Part shown: positions 34,517 through 44,904 of the stretch, piece after piece
Position numbering within the stretch: position 1 is the first letter of the stretch
Layout of the letters: every line of letters begins with the position of its first letter
Assembly (NCBI GenBank): GCA_032433765.1
Contig: JAVIAB010000092.1
Span: forward strand, 103,646,564-103,710,563
From: Megaustenia siamemsis
Taxonomy: Eukaryota; Mollusca; Gastropoda; Stylommatophora; Ariophantidae
DNA length: 64,000 nt
Reading direction: 5' to 3'
Made by a program: the position numbers and the translations under genes
The notes under the pieces: model-generated
Told to the model about the DNA's origin: nothing
The model's database searches: none
Seen by the model: only the letters and a program-made list of their open reading frames with translations

Positions 34517-35809
34517 TCATTGAGTGCCGTCTCCGCATCGAAGGTTGGCTACCATGGAGCGCCATTCCACTCTGTCTCTTGCTTTGATAGTGGAGATTGT
34601 CATAGGCTGATTTGTCCATCTTTTGATGTTACTCGTCCATGTTAGTCTTGGTCTGCCTCTGCCTCTTTTACCTTGTATTTTCCCTTCCAATATTACTTTT
34701 ATTAGGCTGTTGTGTCTTTTAACATGAACCAAAAATTTCATTTGTCTTGCTCTAATTGTGTTTAGTAGTTCTCTTTCCATTTTTAGTTTGTTTAAAACTT
34801 CCTCGTTTGTTATCTTTTGTTTCCATCCAATTCTACCTATTCTTCTGTAAATCCACACTTCAAAGGCTTCAATTTTCTGTTCTGTTTTCTGGTCTAATGT
34901 CCATGTTTCTGCACCATACAGGAATATTGAGAAGATGTAACATTTTGCTATTCTTAGTTTTAGCCCTGATGTTACTTGTTTTGATGTTAGTATATTTTTC
35001 ATGGCATTGAAATGACTTTTTGCCATACCTATTCTTTTATTTATTTCAGTTGTACATTTCCCATCACTGGTTATAGTATGTCCCAGGTAGTTGTAGTTCT
35101 GAACTGTCTCTAGATGTATTCCTTCCACTTTGATATTTAATTGTAGGTCTTGACAATTTTCTTTCTTTATGGTCATAGTTTTAGTCTTTTTGATATTCAT
35201 ATCTAGTCCATATTTTTTGCTTGTCATGTTTATTACATTAAGTAATTGTTGTAGATCTTTAGGATTTTCTGCTAGTAGTACAGTATCATAAGCATATCTT
35301 AGGTTATTGATTATCTTTCCATTAATTTGTAGGCCTGGCATCTCTATGATGTTTTTAAAGATTTGCTCAGTGTATAGATTGAACAAGCTTGGTGATAGGA
35401 TGCATCCTTGTCTTACTCCTCTTTTTATATCAATGGGTGTAAAGTTCTCTTTGTTATATTTTATTATTGCTGTTTGCTCCCAGAATAGATTACATATTAG
35501 TCGTATGTCCATGTCATCTAGATGTATCTCTTTTAGACATTCTATAAGTTGTTTGTGGTGTACTCTATCAAAAGCTTTGGTGTAGTCTATGATACAGGCA
35601 TATATTGGTTTGTTTACTTCTATGATACAGGCATATATTGGTTTGTTTACTTCTGTGTACTTTTCGATTAAGGTTTTCATGCAGAATATGACTTCTTTTG
35701 CCCCGCTAATTTTCCTAAATCCAATTTGCTGCTCATCTAATTCAGTATTGATTTTATTCTGAATCCTTCCTTGTATAACTTTTAGCAAGATTTTTGTAAC
35801 ATGGCTCAT
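34517..35809 (-). pseudogene. L-A reverse transcriptase and C-terminus, 430-codon frame
   Basis: This is the 3' two-thirds of an RTE-like LINE polyprotein that would reverse transcribe its RNA at a nicked target. Visible: the QQIGFRK region; domain A DYTKAFDRVHH; domain B GVRQGCILSPSLFN; and domain C altered to NLRYAYDTVLL, with the first catalytic Asp of YADD replaced by Tyr. Then follow GHTITSDGKC, LYGAETWTLDQ, FLVHVKRHN and GKRGRGRPRLTW. A 33-bp tandem duplication (35587-35619 and 35620-35652) repeats EVNKPIYACII in frame just before domain A. The frame is open but catalytically compromised. Confidence 0.9.
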
Positions 35810-35882
35810 TAGGCTTATTGTTCTAAAGTCACTGCATTCAACTGCACCATTATCAGGATTATCAGTTCAAATACGGACAGAA

Positions 35883-36398
35883 GTGAAAGGAATAGTTGAC
35901 AAAGAGGAACAGAATAGTCTACAGCGAAAAACAATAACTCTCAGTTTCCTGGATGAAGAATACCCACAAGACCTATGGATTCGTGTGTACACAGATGGAT
36001 CAGCACAGAATGCAGTAAAGAATGGGGGAGCAGGTGCATATATAGAGTACCCAAATAACACTAGGGATATGAATAAAATAGCAACAGGGAAATATTGTCA
36101 CAATTATGATGCAGAAATACAAGCAGTAAAGTTGGCAATAGAAAAACTGCTGAACAGTAATCTTAGCCCGCAGCCTGTAGTATTTTTGACAGATGCAAGA
36201 TCAGTGCTCCAAGCACTGGAATCCAGAAAATTACCACATCTGCAGACCTTATTGACTGAACTCTGCAAGCACCACAGGGTTGCCCTGCAGTGGATCCCAT
36301 TTCACTGTGGAATACCAGGAAATGAGAAAGCAGATTCTTTTGGCAAAGGAAGATTCAACAGGCACACAAATAGATACACCGGTTACATACCATCATAA
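35883..36398 (+). pseudogene. LINE RNase H domain
   Basis: This would degrade the RNA strand of the RNA-DNA hybrid during retrotransposition. The four acidic residues of RNase HI are present: D38 (VYTDGSA), E78 (YDAEIQA), D104 (FLTDARSV) and D151 (NEKADS), with H141 in the PFHCGIPGNEKAD motif. The frame continues upstream to the insertion edge, so the Met at 35883 is not a real start. A one-base insertion near 36342, in a T run, sends the normal frame into the next one, where the protein continues. Length and motif order are typical of LINE RNase H. Confidence 0.88.
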
Positions 36399-36741
36399 GA
36401 AACATATAATCAAATCAATCAGAGGACCACAAGCCCCAAATCAGGATGCCTTTCATAATATGAATAGATATGAACAAGTTATCATTATACGCCTCAGAAC
36501 AGGAGACAATCGACTCCATAGTCATATGTTTACAAAATTCAAGATCGGCACCTCAACTACTTGTACATGTGGACAGGCGCCCCAGACTGCTGAACACATA
36601 CTTCAAGATTGCACAGAATATAGTAGACTGAGGAAAATCCATTGGCCCATAGATACAACACTACAGACAAAACTATATGGGCCACTGCAAGAATTACAAA
36701 AGACAGTAAATATTATACAGGAAACGACATTGCAGATATAG
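36345..36741 (+). pseudogene. LINE C-terminal zinc-knuckle region, continued after frameshift
   Basis: Reads on from the RNase H domain in the shifted frame. It contains IIIRLRTGDNRL and the Cys/His cluster CTCGQAPQTAEHILQDC, a C-x-C-x7-H-x4-C pattern common at LINE C-termini, then a stop at 36741. It probably aids RNA or DNA binding; the role is inferred from the family. Confidence 0.8.
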
Positions 36742-36784
36742 ACAATACTTCAGGCGAACGAAAGATAGATATAACTGCACCATT

Positions 36785-37862
36785 CTTTTTAGGCAATGCA
36801 ATGAAAGTTGATGCTTTTAGTTCATTTGGTATGTATCCTGTGTAGTATATGTCGTTGCATATGTCTGTAATCACTTCAATGCCAAAATCTTCTAGTGCCT
36901 GTATCATCTCTGTCTTTATATTGTCAGGTCCTGCTGCTTTTCCTTTTTTCATTATTTTTATAGCTTTTTCTACTTCAGATTATAGGATTTTATAGCTGGA
37001 TGTACATTTTATAGATGATTTTTTGTCCCTTTCGTCATGAAATAATTCTGTTATGTATTCCTGCCATCTATCAATTATATCTTTGTTGTCCGTTAGCATT
37101 CTTCCCTCTTTGTTAGCAATACATCCGCTTCCTGCAGCTTTTTTGTCTTTATTCGTCATTCTTTTTATTTCTGTGTGCATTCATCTTAAATTTTGTTTAC
37201 TTTCTATAGTTTCGACTTCTAGACATCTTTGGTTGAGCCAGTCTTCTTTTGCTTTTTTGCACATATTGCGCATTTCATTATCAATTTCCTTGTATCTGGC
37301 AGTGTTCTTCGCTTGTCTTCTCTCTTCCATTTTATTCTAAAATATTGACTGTTATCCATTTTTGTTTTTTGTTACTTTCCTTTTTGGGTAAATTGATGTA
37401 GGATTCTTGTATGCTGTTTTTTATGCATTGTCATTTGGTTGTGACTTTTTCTTCAGGATTTTCTCTTCTCTTCTGTACTGCTCAATCCCTTCTTCTAGAA
37501 GCTTCTGATATGTGTTATTTACTTGTACAGTATAAGTTTCTTTTACATCTTTTTGGCTTAAAGCTGTTGTATCTATTGGTATTGCTGAATTAGTATTTTG
37601 TTTCTTTCTTTTTAATTTGATTTTCATTTTAATCATTACAGGATTGTGATCTGAATTAATGTCTGCTCCTGGATAGATTTTGGCTTTCTTGACGCTGTTC
37701 CGGAATCTGTCTTTTATCATTATATAATCTATTTGATTCCTCTTTCTATCTCCAGGGCTTTTCCATGTGTATAATTTCCTTTTCTCTTGCTCAAAGTAGG
37801 TGTTACATATTATCAGCCTGTTTTCTTCACAAAATTGAATTAATCTTTCTCCTCTGTTATTT
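36785..37862 (-). pseudogene. L-A 5' part: endonuclease end and linker
   Basis: Broken minus-strand frames read from right to left in protein order: FCEENRLIICNTYF, YTWKSPGDRKRNQIDYIMI, GADINSDHNPVMIKMKIK (the SDHNPV block of apurinic-type LINE endonucleases), a linker with QRCLEVETIESKQNLR, HTEIKRMTNKDKKAAGSG and GKAAGPDNIKTEMIQALEDF, leading into the reverse transcriptase. This establishes that L-A carries an APE-type endonuclease. Several stops. Confidence 0.85.
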
Positions 37863-37869
37863 CTTTATC

Positions 37870-38300
37870 CTAAACCATGATTTCGAATAATAAATAAAAT
37901 ATCCAATATCAATATGAAATGTGTTAGATGGATAACAGGAAACAGTCTGAACAATAAGATCAGAAATGAAGAACTGAGAAAAAAGATATGAATAATTCCT
38001 GTCATAGTATACAAAAACAAAAGAAACAGCAGATAAAATGGTTTGGCCACGTGATAAGACAGAAAGACCCTCTTACCACCCCCCCCCCAAAAAAAAATAT
38101 AAAAAAAAAAACCAAACAGTACAAGCCTTTATTGAACGTTGCGAGAACACGACTCAAGGGCCGACCACCATCAAGATGGATTACTGGAATATTAGTAACA
38201 CTAGGAAACATAACAGAAGTAGTGGCCAACAACAGAGCAAAAGACTGCAAATTATATCTTCCCCCGATGCTGAAAGGCAAATGATTTAGGAAAGAAGAAA
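37870..38300 (+). pseudogene. L-E LINE relic, right half
   Basis: Continues the L-E reading: ISNINMKCVRWITGNSLNNK, QQIKWFGHVIRQKD, LKGRPPSRWITGI and NNRAKDCKLY. A C run and A runs at 38079-38111 interrupt the frame. It ends near GAAAGGCAAATGATTTAGG. Confidence 0.7.
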
Positions 38301-39154
38301 CAAGAGAAGAATATTCCCGTAATCCAGAAGATCGAGTATAAAATAACTTCTCGTTCAACTAAAAAAACGGCCGACCCTTGATCTCGATCCTATATGTTTT
38401 ATTTCAGTATCCAACCCTCAAATCATCTAAGTATGTTGGGGTTCTAAAATCTTGAGGATAGCAATAAACTATGGAGATACTCTGCAACGATATCTCGTAC
38501 ATCCGCGATTGCAGTATTAATAATAATATACTGGTTATGGTTATGGAAGGACCCAGTATCACTGCAAACGAATTAAAATCCATAATTGCTCAACCGCCCG
38601 TGCAGTGGAATCATCTGAATTACTAACTCATCTCCTAAACAAAGAAAGGTAGCTGTAGTTCCCATCAAAACAGTCTCAGCACACGCCAATAGACATAAGG
38701 TGATACCGCACAGAAAGTGAACACAGTCTACTGTTCCCTGTCATACGATACCATCGTTCATCGTAAACTATTGGAATATCGAAACACGATAAAAACGAAT
38801 GAAACACACAGCTCACGGTGTGCACAGAGCACTTAACTCAGTAGCTCCTGCAACAAGCCGGACTTGGAATATGAGGAAACTGCAACAAGGAATACTTTTC
38901 ATACATAGCCTTCAATGGTTCCTGCCGCCTTAGAGAACATGTAAACATACAAAGGGTAACGTATAGCTGTTATGCCAAGTGACTTGATAGGGGTCCAAGA
39001 GTGTGTTTAAGAAACAAATTTCCATCAAAACCTAGCAAGTAAATGCAACCAAATGTGGAAAGAATATCAGTAATTATCTATACAACTCATCACAGGGTAT
39101 GCAAAAAGGGTAATTAATTTCACAAATTGCTGCATGCAGTCTTTTTTAGTACAC
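38301..39154. other. No gene seen
   Basis: No recognisable repeat or coding motif. Confidence 0.4.
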
Positions 39155-39232
39155 TCATCATCATCAAGTACCAGGCCTACTGGCCTAGGTGATCATGTCT
39201 CTCCACAACTTTCGATCTCGGCAGCCATTATA
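39155..39232 (-). mobile_element. L-B LINE, very short 3' end
   Basis: An ATC tail followed by CAAGTACCAGGCC, GATCATGTCTCTCCACAAC and CTTTCGATCTCGGCAGC, the complement of the L-B 3' end. It faces the next L-B copy. Confidence 0.8.
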
Positions 39233-39387
39233 GATGCCGACTGTAAAAAGTATGGCTGGGACTAGATATTTCCTACATACTTTCGTATTAGGTTTAGACA
39301 ATAGATTATAACATTAGGTTTTGGCAGAGAGTATGAAAGTGATACGTGTGTGCATATATATATATAAATATATAATATATATTTATT

Positions 39388-39668
39388 TGCCAAAGCAAAA
39401 AGAGAGCTAATTTCCAATATTAGGAAGAAACAATCTTGGCCATTTTTTGGCCAAGTAATAAGAAGGATACAGCTGGAATATATTGTGACAAATGGGAAAA
39501 TTGAGGGACGAAGAGATAGAGGGAAGCAAAGAGAAAAAATACCAGACAGCTTAAGAGAATGGTTTGGCAGAAGGTCAACAGCAGAAATAATAAATTATTG
39601 TCGAGATCGAAAGTTGTGGGGAGGGATGATCACCTACGCCAGCAGGCGTGGTACTTGATGATGATGAT
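39388..39668 (+). mobile_element. L-B LINE 3' end
   Basis: Matches 27840-28118 closely: KRELISNIRKKQSWPFFGQ, then TNGKIEGRRDRGKQRE and the end GGTACTTGATGATGATG. Severe 5' truncation. Confidence 0.85.
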
Positions 39669-39840
39669 ATAAATTTATAATTTCTTTGATGTGTTGTAAG
39701 GATTCTTTCTGTGTATAAATTGAACAATTAAGGAGATAGAACACAGCCCAGTTGGATTCATCTTTTCATGTTAGTTGGTGCAGAGCTCTCTCTGTTACAA
39801 CTTATCGCTGTTGTCTAATCCCAGTTGTGGTGATGATGAC

Positions 39841-40345
39841 AGTAGATCACATTTGCAGTAGATCTTGTTTGTTACATTACATCTTTGCAGTAGATCGTGT
39901 TTGTTACAGTACATCTTTGCAGTAGATCTTGATTGTTATAGTACATCTTTGCAGTAGATCTTGTTTGTTATAGTGCATCTTTGAAGTAGATCTTGATTGT
40001 TATAGTACATCTTTGCAGTAGATCTTGATTGTTATAGTACATCTTTGCACTAGATCTTGTTTGTTATAGTACATCTTTGCAGTAGATCTTGTTTGTTATA
40101 GTACATCTTTGCAGTAGATCTTTATTGTTATAGTACATCTTTGCAGTAGATCTTGATTGTTATAGTACATCTTTGCAGTAGATCTTGATTGTTATAGTAC
40201 ATCTTTGCAGTAGATCTTGATTGTTGTAGTACATCTTTGCAGTAGATCTTGATTGTTATAGTACATCTTTGCAGTAGATCTTGATTGTTACAGCACATCT
40301 TTACAGTAGATCTTGCTTGTTAAGTACATCTTTGCAGTAGATCCC
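39841..40345. repeat. 32-bp minisatellite array (~16 units)
   Basis: A unit containing TTGCAGTAGATCTTGATTGT, then TATAGTACATCT. The right edge fades into scattered GTAGATC-type motifs to about 40560. Confidence 0.95.
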
Positions 40346-42687
40346 GACAGAAATTGTTGATTGTAGATCTTCCACGTGGCTCTAAAATGTAGATCACTTC
40401 AGCGTACCTTGGTAGTAGATCTTTCCAGAAAATATTGAACATGGATCTCGATAATAAATCTCAATAAAAGATCATACCAGATGATCTTAACTTTAGACTA
40501 TCTCAGTAGATTGTGACAATAAATCTTAACAGCTGATAACTATCGTAAATTACTTGCAAGACTGTCATAGATCTTCTTTCGTAGCTATATTCTCGTAAAT
40601 GTTCAACCTCTATCACATACATTAATTTCATGCGCTATATTTTTTTTATTTTTGCTACTCTGGAATGCTTACGTTTCTTCCATAAATATATTGCTTAGGA
40701 TTGAGTGACTTCATTACTGTATTAACCTTTCCAACGCTATTTTAGTCAAACATGTATATAAATATTAACTTCTTTGAAAGACAAGTCGAGTTTTTAACGT
40801 GTTATTACATTTGCATAATTTATATAGCTAATATGACGGATGTAATCGAATGGTTAAAATTGTAAGATAAATTGAATAAACATTATTTACATTGTGCTTT
40901 ATGAAAATTAGACCGCTGCGCTGCATTCAATATTAATTGGTGAATTTAAGATAAACGCCTTTTAATAGAATGGCTTTACCTTTGTCTCATTGGCGGTCGT
41001 TGCCACAATTTATTGAGAACATGCACAATTAAAAGGCAGTATCAATTCTTATGATAATTACAGTGTAAAAACACATTGAGCTGGAATTGATTAGACAAGA
41101 ATGGTTAAACTCGAAAATAAAGTCCAACAGACAATAGCAACGCCCAACATGAAGGGTTATTCGGGCGGTAAGCACGAGTTGCCTTTTAGATGTGAGCTTT
41201 CTGAAAATGCATATTCTATTACGTCGGGAGTATTTTTTATTGCTAGCAGTAAAATCAAACGTCTTTGCAATCAATACAAATCTATGCTGAAGATAAATAT
41301 CTTAAGAGTCAAGTTAACTATTTCAGCAGTCAAGCCAAGTATCTTTCCAGTTGTGTAAAATATCTTAGCAACTGGGTCAAATATCTTAGTAGTAAAGTAA
41401 ATAAAAACAAAATTATAGTGAAGGCAAAGACCAATGCTGTGAAAACAATCATATCTTAGGTCTGAGCTAAATATCTTAGCAGCTTCACAAACATGCAGCT
41501 TGTGATGGCAGTTATCAAGACTAAAGAAGGTACATATGACGTATGAGATAATTATTTCAGCTTGCGTTCAAGATAAACTTTTTAATTTTCTACTGCTGAA
41601 TTCAGCACCTAGGACAAAAATCTAAGGTCTTCACGATTTGTTGCTAGTTCTTATAGGTCTTGATCGTTTCTTAATTTTATGGTTGTACTCCTGCCCATTA
41701 TATAATAAGGCTGGCCTCTTCCTAGTTTCAAATTATCAAATGAAATTTCTCATTGTTGCACACACTGACATATCAAATTATCTTAGCAAATTTCTATTCG
41801 CTGCACACATAACATATCAAATTCAATTAATTGTCGAAATAAATTACAGTTATGCACATTGCAAGTTGATATGTAGCTCTTTATCGCAGCATAAATTTAA
41901 AATGTTAATGTTGGTAGAAAACAGTCTCTTATCATGTACTAATTGTACATTTCTTTAAGCTCACGCTACTACACCATTACAGCGGTAAGGTTGTGATCGC
42001 ACCCATTCTATGAGGCAGATGCCAATTTTTAAATATATGTCAAAAATGCACTGTAATCAATTTGAAACGAACGAACTTAAAAGTTTTCATTTCATCAGTT
42101 CAAACATGATTTTAACTGGAGTTGTTAGTCGCTGGACACTGCGAGACTTGCTGAGGGGATCTGAGTGCCTGTGGACATGTTCGGAGTGCAATGATAATGA
42201 CCCGCTAATAACTCAATAACTCAAACATGATTTTAGTCCTGCCCAGATGTTTATATGCATTTTAGATGTCCGGCTCTATTGTTAACATTTTTACAAATTT
42301 CTCAATAGATTTCTTGAATAATAAACATTGAAGAAAAGTGCAGACAAGATCCCCCCCGAGGCTAATCCGAGAAGGAAGATTCCTACCATCTTTGAAGTAC
42401 TTTGACCAACTTACTAAAACTTTATCCAAAGATACGAGTCTTATGAAACCCTTGGACTGTCCTGAGATTCAGTGGTTTCGTTCATAGATCAGACTATTAG
42501 CTGGCATTGTTTGAGTACAGTAATACTAATAACTAATAGAAAATAATGTTATTAGATTTTTTGCAATAAATAAAGTTTATATAGTATGTTGTACGTGCAA
42601 TTTTTCAAGTGTCGTTGTAATACATATGTTCTTGTGTCTGAGTACAGTGATGATGCCCTTACGTGCAATTAATTACAAAAATAGATA
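40346..42687. other. No gene seen; degenerate TATCTTAG-type repeats
   Basis: At 41280-41490 short variants of AAATATCTTAGCAGT recur five or six times at irregular spacing, a worn minisatellite. Otherwise AT-rich with chance open frames. Confidence 0.45.
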
Positions 42688-42779
42688 GTGATCTTAATTA
42701 GCGGGTTTAGGAAACGCAAGCTAAAAAAATATATAATGCTTCGGTGGATAAAACGGGAGATCCCTCAAAGACTTGTAAT

Positions 42780-43130
42780 ATTTAGAGGTCTATTGTTAAG
42801 AAGAATTTGCTTCATTTTCATGCCAGGACACGCGGGTGTAAGAGGTAATGAGCGTGCTGACAGACTTGCCAGTTTTGCTGATGTTGAGTGCGGAAGGTCA
42901 GTCGACCGCGGTAGCATTATGCATGCCTTCAGAGACACTGGACGAAAAAGTTATTCACAAAATGATCCTTGATATGCAGACATGAACAAACGTCATGAAT
43001 ATCATGCCAAGATGGAAGATGCTAGATGGGAGCCCTACGCAGGATTCAAGAAAAGAGTTGTCAACCAAAACAACATCTGTGTCGTTAGTCGCTTACACGT
43101 TGAGTGAAGCACTTCGGGAGTGACCAGAGA
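42780..43130 (+). pseudogene. RNase H-domain relic
   Basis: The frame 42688-42972 contains FIFMPGHAGVRGNERADRLA, the end of an RNase H domain (His and last catalytic Asp), as in LINE or similar reverse-transcriptase elements. Downstream reading (a KRHEYHAKMEDAR-like segment) is frameshifted. No upstream reverse transcriptase could be found. It differs from the RNase H at 36 kb. Confidence 0.6.
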
Positions 43131-43878
43131 AGCTATGGAGTGATGGCAAATGTGGATGACCTGACAACTAAACTAAACTAGCTTTTAAAATCCACCTCTC
43201 TGTGTTTTAGGAAACATTTTACAGCTAAACCTATCCAAGAGCTTCAAAACAGTTAAATGAAAACAGGATGGCGAGAGCGAAACCAGAAAAAGACATTAAA
43301 AATTAATTGAGAAAACATGAGGAGACCAAAACTTTCAGATGTAGAATAGAGTAATGTGGACACCTACATTAAGTAGGTCTCAAAAACAGTCGCCTGCGAT
43401 TGTGGAAAACCTTCGAAGACGTACACAAATATTCTACAAAATGTTACTATCTCCGTTAGTCAAAGAACGAAAGCTTGATCAGCGGAAGCAATTTTGCACT
43501 AAAAAATAAGAAAAATCGGTGACTATTGACTATCTCTTGCGAAATTGTTCACTTTATCTGTCTAGCTAGACCAGTAGTTATCAAACTTTTTACAATTGTT
43601 GAACTCTCGAAATAATATACATGTTTCAGGGAGTTCTTGCATTACAATTGTTAAATATAATTTTTAATGGCTTTCTTTTTCCATTGTAACTGGAAAAGGA
43701 AAACATAATCAACGGACTCAAGCAATAATAACTTAATATTTCTCATGTTTATTAACAGTTAATTTTAATATAATAAAAATTAAGCTGCCTTGTAAAGAGA
43801 CCTCTTATACACCTCAAAAATGCCTGAAAATCTTTATTATCCGCTTCACGCTATCTCTCTTTGACTTCCTCGCTGCCT
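43131..43878. other. No gene seen
   Basis: Possibly further eroded element sequence next to the RNase H relic; nothing specific recognised. Confidence 0.35.
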
Positions 43879-44118
43879 GGAAGCCACAGTAACTCGGTGA
43901 TTAGTGAACTAGACTACTAAAGGACAAGAGGTTGTATTCGATCCTGATCGATGGCTTTTTGGTTCACCCAGCCTTGAAAGTGTACTGGGTTTTTCAGGGA
44001 AAGGAAAGTTCCACGGGCTTAATGCTGTCCAAATTACCCCAAAAATAATGTGCCGAAGTTCTAATAAAATATGGACACTAACACCATATTACTCTTACTT
44101 CACGTGGAGTGACGGAGC
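43879..44118 (+). mobile_element. S1 SINE, diverged copy
   Basis: Same order of blocks as the other S1 copies (GGAAGCCACAGTAACTCGG head, GGACAAGAGGTTG, CACCCAGCCTTGAAAG, CCCCAAAAATAATGTGC, CACTAACACCATATT), with many substitutions. The oldest S1 member in the window. Confidence 0.8.
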
Positions 44119-44865
44119 GTTTTTCTTTTCCTCTGATTCTCGTACTCCTGACCGTGCCAATTTTCATTTGGTTTCCAAGGCTCTGCTCTGGAATCCCCTA
44201 TATCCGCTCCACGCATGTCACAGCTCCGGCCAAAGCGGGTTGCCGTTGGCAAATTCTGTTGACAATGTCCACTACATTGTAGCACAAATAGACGGCACAT
44301 GCGACGATTCCATACGACCTTCATCGAATACATAGTGCACATTCCCTTTCTAACTCCAGGTTTCTCGAAACAAACATTTAAAATAAAGTTATCAAAACGG
44401 TTTTAGCCACCACGTTAGTCTCTGGTTTTAAAGGCATTTTCTTCCAGCGTATTTTTTTCAAACGTACTTTTAATGGATTTTGTTGCTCATATTTTCATTG
44501 CAGCTACAAACATTAATAAAGAAACGATAGTTTTGTTTTAGAAAACACATTTAATATGCCGGCATTCTGAATCTATCAAAACGTATAACAAAAATATACA
44601 GTACTCTCCTCCGTCCTTTCATTTGTTTATCCTCTATAAATAGTTCTGTCAATCTCTTATTTCTGTGTCTGCCTATATATTCATCATTTCTTTCTCAAGC
44701 ATTCTTAATTTCCGCACGTTTCATGTGACTCACCACATCTGTATGTTTCTCATTGCACACGTGTGTATTTGTGTGTGTGTGACATTTCGTTCATTTTCAC
44801 CAACAGCCGTTTACTTCAACGTTACACTCCGGTGAATTCTTATTTATTTACGCTGTTTCTGTCTT

Positions 44866-44904
<39 letters not shown>

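Larger units (their letters stand above)
35852..36772 (+). mobile_element. RNase H LINE 3' fragment inserted in L-A
   Basis: This 921-bp fragment is bounded by a perfect 12-bp duplication AACTGCACCATT (35840-35851 and 36773-36784). It contains the RNase H domain and C-terminal zinc-knuckle region of a LINE from the RNase H-bearing (I-like) group, and ends AAAGATAGATAT. The reverse transcriptase part is absent (5' truncation). Confidence 0.93.
34506..37862 (-). mobile_element. L-A LINE, longest copy, interrupted by an RNase H LINE
   Basis: The 3' end (ATC tail) is on the left. The element reads leftwards from a truncated endonuclease near 37860, with an insertion at 35852-36772. Without the insertion about 2.4 kb remain. 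It inserted into L-E. I saw no perfect target duplication for this copy. Confidence 0.9.

Noticed and set aside
42688..42972. Functional RNase H gene
   Set aside because: Only the last part of the domain is present, without the first three acidic residues, and the downstream reading is frameshifted.
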